From the NCBI GenBank assembly GCA_003989085.1, contig RXIV01000009.1, positions 62,001 through 126,000 on the forward strand: DNA of 64,000 nucleotides. Reading direction: 5' to 3'. The position numbers were made by a program, and so were the translations under genes. The DNA is from Candidatus Competibacteraceae bacterium (GTDB lineage Bacteria > Pseudomonadota > Gammaproteobacteria > Competibacterales > Competibacteraceae). Under the pieces are notes generated by a model. It worked only from the letters and a program-made list of their open reading frames with translations, was not told the DNA's origin and made no database searches. Each line of letters begins with the position of its first letter. The first letter of the stretch is position 1. This document shows, piece by piece, positions 28,047 to 35,275 of this stretch.

Positions 28047-29804
28047 ATGTCCCATCCCGCTGCTTCAAGCCAGGCTCATGCTGCTCATGGTCAGGATGAC
28101 CGATGGTCATGGGTTCAGACCACAACGCTGAGTTTGCTGGCGTTGCTGTCATTTGCAGCGGGGGCGCAGGAGAGCGATTTCTGGGCGCAGCGTCCCGGCG
28201 GGCGGTCCTTGGCGATTCCGGATTATGTGGAGCCAGCGCCAAGGGCGCTGGACCTTCCCAAACCCTTGCCACACCACGATCCCCCGCTGTCCGCTCGTGA
28301 GCGGATCAGAGTGGATCGCTTTGCTCTGACCGGAAATACAGTCTTTAGCGCCAGCGAATTGGCGGCGGTCACCGCGCCTTATCTCCATCGTATGCTGACT
28401 GCTGAGGAATTGCAGGATGTACGGCGACAGTTAACGCTTTATTACGTTGAGCGTGGTTATCTTAATTCCGGCGCGGTGATTCCCGATCAGCCCGTTGAGA
28501 ATGGCGTAGTGCAAATCCGGATCATTGAAGGCCGATTGACCGCACTGGAAGTGACCGGTGCTACGCATCTGGCTGATGATTATTTTCAGCAACGCTTGCG
28601 TCCTGAAGCCGATGCGCCATTGAATGTTTCGTACTTGCAGGATCGGCTGCAATTGCTGCAACAAAGTCCATTGATCGAACAGCTTCAGGCTGAACTGACG
28701 CCAGGGGTTCAGCCGGGCGAAGGCGTATTGCAGTTGGCAGTCCGGGAAGCCCGTCCTTATGAAATAGGTTTGGCGGTGGCGAATAATAATCCGCCCAGTA
28801 TTGGGCAAACTCGGGCCTATCTGTATGGGCTGGATCGCAATCTGAGCGGGGTCGGCGACAGTCTTGGACTGAGTTACGGCCACAGTCTGGAAAGCAGCAC
28901 GGCGGACTGGCGGGTCTTTTACGCCAGGCCTCTAAATGCCCAGGACACGACCTTGCAGGTATGGGCTGAACAGAATGAAACTTCAGTTATTGAAGACCGC
29001 TTTGATAGCCTGGATATCACTAGCACCTTGCAAACTTATGGGGTTTCACTGACTCATCCTGTTTACCGGACGCCCCAGCAGAGTTTATCGATGGGTTTCA
29101 ATGTGGAGCGGCGGCACAGTGAGTCTTATCTAGGCGATATCCCTTTCTCTTTTGCGCCCGGCGAAAATGAAAACGGTCAGGCGACGATTGCCGTGGCGCG
29201 ATGGATTCAGGAGTGGCTGGATCGACAACTGGATCAGGTCATTGCCGCCCGCTCAACGTTCAGTTTCGGTTTCGATGCATTCGGCGCGACAGTCAACACG
29301 CTGGAACCGGATGGTCGCTTTATCGCTTGGCTGGGGCAACTTCAATGGGCGCAGCGTTTTGGTGAACAGGATTACCAGCTTATCTTCAAGAGTAATTTAC
29401 AACTGGCTAATCAGCCGCTGTTGCCGATGGAAAAATGCGCACTGGGTGGGATGAATACAGTGCGGGGCTATCCAGAAAATACTTTAGTACGTGATCAGTG
29501 TTTCAACGCTTCGCTGGAATTTCGGGTGCCGGTTTATCAATTGCCACTAGCCGGAGTCAGTCGTGGATATCATGAAGGGCAAGTGCAATTAGCGGCGTTT
29601 GCTGATTACGGTCATGCCGATAACAAGGGACAGTTTAATCTGGAGCCGCATTCGATTTACAGCGCCGGTTTGGGTATCCGCTGGGATCCAGGCTCAAAAA
29701 TCAACGCGGCGCTGTATTGGGGATATCCATTCCAAGATGTAGCTGAAGGAGAAACCGGCTGGCTGAGTCCGCGAATCAGTTTTGCGGTGCAGGCAGCTTA
29801 TTGA
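28047..29804 (+). CDS. Two-partner secretion outer-membrane transporter (TpsB, FhaC/ShlB family)
   Basis: A 585-aa outer-membrane protein that would export the TpsA exoprotein encoded at 35276-37837. After a signal region (hydrophobic residues of about 22-42) come two POTRA domains (about 88-160 with FALTGNTVFSASEL, and about 161-235 with LTALEVTGATHLADDYFQQR), then a beta-barrel. The L6 loop motif VRGY is at residues 472-475 (GGMNTVRGYPENT), essential for secretion in this family. It is encoded 5.4 kb away from TpsA on the opposite strand, with the rest of the locus in between. Confidence 0.92.
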   Translation: MSHPAASSQAHAAHGQDDRWSWVQTTTLSLLALLSFAAGAQESDFWAQRPGGRSLAIPDYVEPAPRALDLPKPLPHHDPPLSARERIRVDRFALTGNTVFSASELAAVTAPYLHRMLTAEELQDVRRQLTLYYVERGYLNSGAVIPDQPVENGVVQIRIIEGRLTALEVTGATHLADDYFQQRLRPEADAPLNVSYLQDRLQLLQQSPLIEQLQAELTPGVQPGEGVLQLAVREARPYEIGLAVANNNPPSIGQTRAYLYGLDRNLSGVGDSLGLSYGHSLESSTADWRVFYARPLNAQDTTLQVWAEQNETSVIEDRFDSLDITSTLQTYGVSLTHPVYRTPQQSLSMGFNVERRHSESYLGDIPFSFAPGENENGQATIAVARWIQEWLDRQLDQVIAARSTFSFGFDAFGATVNTLEPDGRFIAWLGQLQWAQRFGEQDYQLIFKSNLQLANQPLLPMEKCALGGMNTVRGYPENTLVRDQCFNASLEFRVPVYQLPLAGVSRGYHEGQVQLAAFADYGHADNKGQFNLEPHSIYSAGLGIRWDPGSKINAALYWGYPFQDVAEGETGWLSPRISFAVQAAY

Positions 29805-29894
29805 GCAGTGGTTAGCAATGTGGAATGTACTGCCAAATCCAAATGGGATTTGACGTGACTGGAGATTGCTTTATCACTCCAAGGCCCGACTCGA

Positions 29895-30881
29895 TTATGG
29901 ATTGCCCGCATTCGCCGCTTGGGCCGTCGCGATCAAGGCCGGGTCAATCTGTTTGGCGAATAAGGCCCACACCGGCATCATCGCCTGACGCCAATTAGCC
30001 CGCTCCTGATCAGTCAGTACGATAATGCGAGTCTTGCCCGCAGCAAGGATTGCCTGTCGGTCCCGGTCAGCCTGTTCAGCAGCTTGCGTTTTGACCTCTT
30101 CGGTGACCTGCGCCAGAATCGTGTCCAGTTCACTGCGGAGATCTGCCGGCAGTCCGTTCCAAAAGGTTTTGCTGGTGATCAGCATATAGCCTTGGAAACT
30201 GTGGTTAGTCTCGGTAATGTCCGTCTGCAAGGTTTGGAATCCTTGGGAATAGATGTTGCTCCAGGCGTTTTCCTGCCCCTCGACCAGTTCGCGGCGCAGG
30301 GCGTCCCGGGTATCGGCCAATGGAAGCTTGACCGGAATGGCCCCGAGACGCTGGTATTGCGCTTCGATGACTTTGGAAGGTTCGATGCGCAGGGTCAGGT
30401 GCCGAAGATCCTCTGGGCTGCGGAGTGGTTTGTTGGCCGAAATGACCCGCATCCCGTTGGGCCAGTAACCGAGGCCTTTTAGTCCCTTGTCGTCCAGCGC
30501 GTTCAGCAGACGCCGACCGGTCTCGCTGTTCTGAAACCATTCTACCGCAGCCAGATCATTGAATAGAAAGGGCAAATCGTAAACCTCTAGGGCTTTGGTG
30601 AGAATGCTGAATTTGGACAGGGAGGGTGCTGCAAGCTGGACATCATTGTTCAGCAGGGCGATAAAGACCTCATCATCGTTATACAGTTTGGCGTCCGGAA
30701 ACACCTCGACCTTCACCCGCCCCGCCAGTTTTTCCTCGACCAGTTGTTTGAAGCGGTTAGCGCCACTGCCCTTGGGCGTCTGTTCAGCGACGACGTGGGA
30801 AAAACGAATGACCACCGGCTCCGCTCCAGCACCGCTTAGGGTGAATGAAAACAGTAGAATGAAACTCAGGACGGCTCGCAT
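29895..30881 (-). CDS. TRAP transporter solute-binding protein (DctP family), orphan
   Basis: A 328-aa periplasmic protein. The start at 30881 gives the signal peptide MRAVLSFILLFSFTLSGAGA; the frame is open upstream but adds an improbable leader. The family pattern is VIRFSHVVAEQTPKGSGANRFKQLVEEKLAG and the carboxylate-binding Arg region LTLRIEPSKVIEAQYQRLGA. DctP proteins bind C4-dicarboxylates or similar acids. No dctQ or dctM gene is in the window, so it must work with distant permeases or as a sensor. It converges on tpsB. Confidence 0.88.
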   Translation of the reverse strand: MRAVLSFILLFSFTLSGAGAEPVVIRFSHVVAEQTPKGSGANRFKQLVEEKLAGRVKVEVFPDAKLYNDDEVFIALLNNDVQLAAPSLSKFSILTKALEVYDLPFLFNDLAAVEWFQNSETGRRLLNALDDKGLKGLGYWPNGMRVISANKPLRSPEDLRHLTLRIEPSKVIEAQYQRLGAIPVKLPLADTRDALRRELVEGQENAWSNIYSQGFQTLQTDITETNHSFQGYMLITSKTFWNGLPADLRSELDTILAQVTEEVKTQAAEQADRDRQAILAAGKTRIIVLTDQERANWRQAMMPVWALFAKQIDPALIATAQAANAGNP

Positions 30882-30961
30882 TTTCAAGATATGGCACCTC
30901 GCATGAACTGGTTGAGATATTAACAAGTGGACTACAAATGGCGTGGCGAATCAGGAGTGCA

Positions 30962-31588
30962 TTATGGATTCGCTCTCGTCGGCTGGCCGGCTTTCTTCGC
31001 CAGAATAATCAACGATTCCCATTGCAGGGATGTCCCCCGGACGCCAATGAACTCGACAACAGTAAAGCCTTGGGATTCCAGCTGTGTGGTTAGGGATTTC
31101 CGTGACCAGCGTTGCAGATAGTTATTATCCCATGCTGCGAAAAAGGGTAGTTGCCACCCTTCGTACAGAGTGATCAGCAGATTCTTCAGATAACCGCCGT
31201 AGGGTATCGACAGAATAAAAACGCCATCAGGCGCCAAATGCTTGGCAGCCATAGCAACCAGCGCCGCTGGGGTATTTGGCGAGGCATCGGATTCGATACT
31301 GATCGCCATATCGAAAACCACGCCTGCAACTGAGCCAATCTCCGGGAATGGTGGACAGAAACGGCCCGCCTCGCCATTTTCACTCAGTTCTATCACTGCC
31401 ACCTGATAGCCGGAGTGCCGCAAATCATGGCACAGTGGCTGCGCGCCGCGACCAATGCCCAGAATTCGCACCACTCCATAACGGGCGCGGAGGTGCAATA
31501 TCACTGACCGGATGCGCGGATTCAGGCTGACTTCTTCTGCATCATGCTGATAGGCAGAATCCGTTGTAATTACCTGATGAGCGACCAT
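30962..31588 (-). CDS. Class I SAM-dependent methyltransferase
   Basis: A 208-aa protein with a UbiG/methyltransferase-11-like fold: motif I ILGIGRGAQPLC (a GxGRG variant of the usual GxGxG), VAVIELSE as motif II, then FDMAISIESDAS and HLAPDGVFILSIPYGG. Its start overlaps the preceding small gene by 19 bases, so the two are probably translated together. The substrate is unknown; no ubiquinone or lipid genes are adjacent. Confidence 0.7.
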   Translation of the reverse strand: MVAHQVITTDSAYQHDAEEVSLNPRIRSVILHLRARYGVVRILGIGRGAQPLCHDLRHSGYQVAVIELSENGEAGRFCPPFPEIGSVAGVVFDMAISIESDASPNTPAALVAMAAKHLAPDGVFILSIPYGGYLKNLLITLYEGWQLPFFAAWDNNYLQRWSRKSLTTQLESQGFTVVEFIGVRGTSLQWESLIILAKKAGQPTRANP

Positions 31589-31812
31589 TGGTTTTCACTC
31601 CAGAGTCGGATCGGTGCTTCGTTTTCCAAGGTATATTCCTGGAAATCATCCCAAATGTTGGGAATAATCATCATAGTGGTTTTACCGTCAAAGAGGGCGC
31701 TACCGTCTGCAAAAATAAAGAGCGCGCTTTGGGAATCAAAGAGGATATGCACTACATCCTTATCTCCTTCTATAATCCCAAAACTAAATCCTAATTCAGC
31801 CATGCTTTGCAT
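31570..31812 (-). CDS. Small protein of unknown function
   Basis: An 80-aa frame with a strong GGAG six bases before the ATG at 31812. The sequence is rich in Phe, Ile and Asp (LFDSQSALFIFADGSALFDG) and probably forms a small beta fold. I do not recognise it. The end overlaps the methyltransferase start. Base composition is lower in GC than the neighbours. Confidence 0.5.
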   Translation of the reverse strand: MQSMAELGFSFGIIEGDKDVVHILFDSQSALFIFADGSALFDGKTTMMIIPNIWDDFQEYTLENEAPIRLWSENQWSLIR

Positions 31813-31855
31813 TGGTGACTCCTGTTATCAGTCAGATTATGGAAAGATAATTTTC

Positions 31856-32668
31856 TCAATCGCAAAGGCTACGCAACCGCCAATCACGTTGATGTGTAGA
31901 CTCAGCAAGAAGGTAGATCATGATCGCCGAAACTATCCAAGCCATTTGGATTCCGGCGCGCAACAAAAGAATATGGAAGGTAGCGCCTAACCCAGCAATC
32001 CAGCCATAGATAGTAAAGAGCGCCATTGGTTTCCGCACGCTCAGGATGTCTCGAAGCACTCCACCACCAGCGCCAGTTAAAAAGCCGAATAAGGCGGCTG
32101 TAGCCACCAGGATGCTCGTTGGCTGTACTCCCAACAATAACGCTTTTTCTGCGCCCAGCGGGGCAAAAATCGCCAGCGCTGCCCGGTCTGCCGCATTCCA
32201 GTTCTCTTCACAATGAACACACATTCTGGGTTCCCAAAGCATGGCCAGCAAAAAACCGATAATCATGGCAATCAAGTAGTCAGCGTTATTAACCCAGAAT
32301 AGATCGTTAAAATCGAGTCCTAATAGCAAGGTGCGTACAGTTCCCCCGCCAACCGCAGTAATCAGGCCACTAATACCTCCTGCTACAAATGCCATTCCAA
32401 TACGCATGTGTTTAAATTGACGGAAACCGATCAAGCTGCCAGTAAATGTAAAAATTGTGGTGCCCGCTAGATCAGCAGCAGCGCGAAAATTTTCAATCCC
32501 AGACCATATGAAGCAAAGACAAAAAGCCAAAAACAGGCACGCGCCAGTAATAAGAGAAGGGCAATTCCGCCATAGGGTCGTCAGGGTAGAAAAGAGAAAA
32601 ATCTCTTGATCGAAGGTTGAGTCCCTTTCTCCATCTCTGGTTTGGACGGTGTTTTGGTGCAGGCACAT
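31856..32668 (-). CDS. TRIC/UPF0126-type cation channel-like membrane protein
   Basis: A 270-aa membrane protein. The ATG at 32668 is preferred because GGAGG stands seven bases upstream; the frame opens earlier at 32746. Two three-helix repeats are visible, each with a glycine motif: AVGGGTVRTLLLG and GAGGGVLRDILS, the signature of the prokaryotic TRIC (UPF0126) family of potassium-permeable trimeric channels. A Cys pair (MCVHCEEN) lies between them, which is unusual. It follows the Crp-type regulator in the same direction after a 200-base gap. Confidence 0.85.
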   Translation of the reverse strand: MCLHQNTVQTRDGERDSTFDQEIFLFSTLTTLWRNCPSLITGACLFLAFCLCFIWSGIENFRAAADLAGTTIFTFTGSLIGFRQFKHMRIGMAFVAGGISGLITAVGGGTVRTLLLGLDFNDLFWVNNADYLIAMIIGFLLAMLWEPRMCVHCEENWNAADRAALAIFAPLGAEKALLLGVQPTSILVATAALFGFLTGAGGGVLRDILSVRKPMALFTIYGWIAGLGATFHILLLRAGIQMAWIVSAIMIYLLAESTHQRDWRLRSLCD

Positions 32669-32865
32669 GTTCAAGCCTCCAGAATGGATTACCCAACACC
32701 TGGTTTTGTCTATTGGTATTGGTTCATGCCTTGCCAGGTCTGTCATAGCGGACCGCGCTGGTGTTATTCAGCAGGGCGCTATTGCTTTCCAAGCATCATT
32801 TAGGAGGCTATTCACGCACTTTCCCTAGTCCCTGGTTGTGAACTACTTCACACTGGCGCGTTTTT

Positions 32866-33618
32866 TTATGGGGCGGGCTGTGAGATCGCGGGAAATCCGG
32901 CTGGATCACGGGTAGAGCTGACGCTGACCGAAGCGGCCAACCGGTGTAACGCCGCAGGCTGCAAAAGGATGAAGCAGCCGTGTTCGACGGTCAGCAGATC
33001 TTCCTTGCGCCAGATTTGCAGTTGCTTGTTGACACTCTCGCGGCTGGCGGCGATCAGGCTGCCGATTTCCTGTTGTGAGATCCGGTGGGCAATGCGGATG
33101 CCAGTCGGCGTGGAGACGCCGTGGATCTCGGCCAGATTGAGCAGTAGGCGGGCTAGCCGGGCGGGCAGGTTCTGGAAGACCAGCCGCTCAATAAACATGC
33201 TGGCGGTTCGCAGTCGCTCGCACAGCACCGCGAGCAGACCTAGCGTGGCCTGGGGATGGCAGAGTAAAAACGGGATGAAGTTGGCGCGAGCCAGGGTGAA
33301 CAATACACACTGGCCCACTGCGGTGGCGGCGGCGCTGCGAGGCTGGCCATCAAGCAGGGCAATTTCGCCGAAACATTCTCCCGGCTGGATCAGGTTAAAA
33401 ACCAGTTCCTTGCCTTCTTCCGACAGAATGCTGATCCGAACCTGGCCGCGCAGCACCAGCATCATGCTGACCCCTGGGTCGCCTCGTTGAAAAATAAGCT
33501 GACCATCGTTAAACCGACGATCCATGCCCAAGGCCAGAAGCTGATCGCGATCCGCCGCGTCCATTCGGCTGAATAGTGGGTGTTCGGCTAACGCAGCGCG
33601 GTGATCAATGAGAGGCAT
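32866..33618 (-). CDS. Crp/Fnr-family transcription regulator
   Basis: A 250-aa protein. The cyclic-nucleotide domain has the phosphate-binding cassette GECFGEIALLDGQPRSAAAT with Glu85, Arg94 and Ser95, the residues that bind ribose and phosphate in cAMP-responsive members; no N-terminal iron-sulfur Cys set is present. The C-terminal winged helix contains ISQQEIGSLIAASRESVNKQ. The start (33618) overlaps the DUF928 gene by 14 bases, so it is co-translated with the secretion locus. A class III adenylate cyclase lies at 40509, making it a plausible local cAMP reader. Confidence 0.88.
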   Translation of the reverse strand: MPLIDHRAALAEHPLFSRMDAADRDQLLALGMDRRFNDGQLIFQRGDPGVSMMLVLRGQVRISILSEEGKELVFNLIQPGECFGEIALLDGQPRSAAATAVGQCVLFTLARANFIPFLLCHPQATLGLLAVLCERLRTASMFIERLVFQNLPARLARLLLNLAEIHGVSTPTGIRIAHRISQQEIGSLIAASRESVNKQLQIWRKEDLLTVEHGCFILLQPAALHRLAASVSVSSTRDPAGFPAISQPAP

Positions 33619-34363
33619 AAGCCGGTTTTGTCCCGGACGCAAAAAACTTTTGATCCTGCCAAGCGACGGTGTTCAGTCCGACCTGCTCCAGCAGGGCCAC
33701 CCGCTGTTCCCGCCAATGATGATCTGCCGGGTTAGCGTCAATCTGTTCGGACAGGACAGCGAGAGCGTCGTACCAGAAGCCCTGTTCGGCGTACAACAGC
33801 ACTTGTTCACCCGGGCTGGCGTTGTCAAGCTGGGCGGCGAGGGCGGGGGTTGGCTCAACCCGCTGGATCGTGCCGCCGGCGATCAGATCACCGGCTCGCT
33901 GATTAGGATCGGCCACAGCGGCGATAGCCCATTGATATTCCACGCCAGTTTTGAGGGGGTAGGTGAGATGCAGCGCATGAATCCCTGGCTGGGCGGCGTT
34001 CAGCTTCATTTCCACCAGCGGTTTGATCGAGTGATCGTCATTCAGGCTGAATTCCAGCGGCGTGGTCAGGCTCTTGGATGAGCACCAGTACAGCGTCGGC
34101 TGGGCGCGGCGGGTCAGTCCGGTGCTTTCTGGAGCGAGAACGCTGAGCGTCAGGCCATCATTATCGGGGCTACCTCGGCTAGCGCCGCCGACCCGGGTGG
34201 CGGGAGCGCCCAGCATCGGCGGCCTGTAAATCGGGAGCCGAGTCGTAGTGGATGGAGGAGTTGCCGCCAACGCGGACGATTGCGCCGGAGCAATGCCGGG
34301 CGTTGCGAGCATGGGCAGGGCCAGGGTTAAGCCGATCAGCAGTCGGAAATGGAGAGCATGCAT
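33605..34363 (-). CDS. DUF928 secreted protein
   Basis: A 252-aa protein starting at 34363 (AGGAG nine bases upstream) with the signal peptide MHALHFRLLIGLTLALPMLA. The body has the DUF928 hallmarks: RVGGASRGSPDNDGLTLSVLAPESTGLT, then TPLEFSL, GVEYQWAIAAVAD and FWYDALAVLSEQI. DUF928 genes occur mostly in cyanobacteria and filamentous sulfur bacteria, beside CHAT, TPS and CHASE2 genes, as here. The function is unknown; the predicted location is the periplasm or cell surface. Confidence 0.85.
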   Translation of the reverse strand: MHALHFRLLIGLTLALPMLATPGIAPAQSSALAATPPSTTTRLPIYRPPMLGAPATRVGGASRGSPDNDGLTLSVLAPESTGLTRRAQPTLYWCSSKSLTTPLEFSLNDDHSIKPLVEMKLNAAQPGIHALHLTYPLKTGVEYQWAIAAVADPNQRAGDLIAGGTIQRVEPTPALAAQLDNASPGEQVLLYAEQGFWYDALAVLSEQIDANPADHHWREQRVALLEQVGLNTVAWQDQKFFASGTKPAYASH

Positions 34364-34552
34364 GGCGGGAATCTCCTGAAATAGTGGTTTTTTAAATCTC
34401 ATGAGTCATCGAAGCTAGCGGTGGCGATTGCGAAACGGGTTGCGTGGACGGTGATTTTATCCACCGTCCACGGTAAGAGCGTGGTATGCACCATTGCTGC
34501 AATGCTGCGCCAATGCAGGCATAGCTTATTGACTTGACGGAGACACATTAAC

Positions 34553-35191
34553 TTAACGACCGCGCACCACGCCTTTAATCGTTAGCAGGCTGCCGGGGTT
34601 AGCGCTATCCCGCAATGGCAATTCCGTCGAGAATGCGCCTGGACTGCTGGCGTCGATCTTGAAAACAAAATCGGCCGCATAGACCTGCTCTTTTTTCTCA
34701 ATGGGCTTCAGCACCAGTTTCATTTCCACTGGATTAGCGGTTTGCTTGATTACGCCAAAGTCCAGAATGTATCGGTTCGTTTTGGTGTCGCGCCGGAATT
34801 TCGCCTTAGTTGCGCTATTTTCAAGCGGAAATTGAGAACCCTTGGATAGGCTCTTGAGCGAGATTTGGGGTGAGGAGTTTCTTGGCGCCAGCATGGCACT
34901 CGTGTTGGCAAGGTCGCCTATCAATAAATTGGAAAGTACCCAAGGAGCAGAGTATCCGTGGTACGGCGGCGGCGGCGGCGGCGGTGGTTTTATTGGCACT
35001 CCCCATCCATTTGTGGCTCCCCAACTGACGCTTCCTGCTTGAAGCGGAACACATCCCGATGATGATGGGTTGCAATTGAACAGACTGGCTTTGCTTTGGA
35101 TTTCGAGGAGGCCCGGCGCTGCGAACGCAGAAGCGGCAGAACCCAGGAGACCTCCAACCAGCAACATCCATCGGACAGTTTTCGTATTCAT
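34553..35191 (-). CDS. Secreted protein with poly-proline linker, unknown function
   Basis: A 212-aa protein with the signal peptide MNTKTVRWMLLVGGLLGSAASAFAA. Residues 68-75 are eight prolines encoded by a GGC-type triplet run (34967-34989 on the plus strand), a site prone to slippage. The rest is beta-rich with a C-terminal FKIDASSPGAFSTELPLRD. No known domain was recognised. It lies between TpsA and DUF928, transcribed with them, and is probably an accessory surface protein. Confidence 0.6.
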   Translation of the reverse strand: MNTKTVRWMLLVGGLLGSAASAFAAPGLLEIQSKASLFNCNPSSSGCVPLQAGSVSWGATNGWGVPIKPPPPPPPPYHGYSAPWVLSNLLIGDLANTSAMLAPRNSSPQISLKSLSKGSQFPLENSATKAKFRRDTKTNRYILDFGVIKQTANPVEMKLVLKPIEKKEQVYAADFVFKIDASSPGAFSTELPLRDSANPGSLLTIKGVVRGR

Positions 35192-35275
35192 GGCAACACT
35201 CCCTGATGATTTGGATGATTGAGAAAGGTCATAGGCACATCAGTATAGATTTGAAGTATTGAACCTCCGTAGAAG

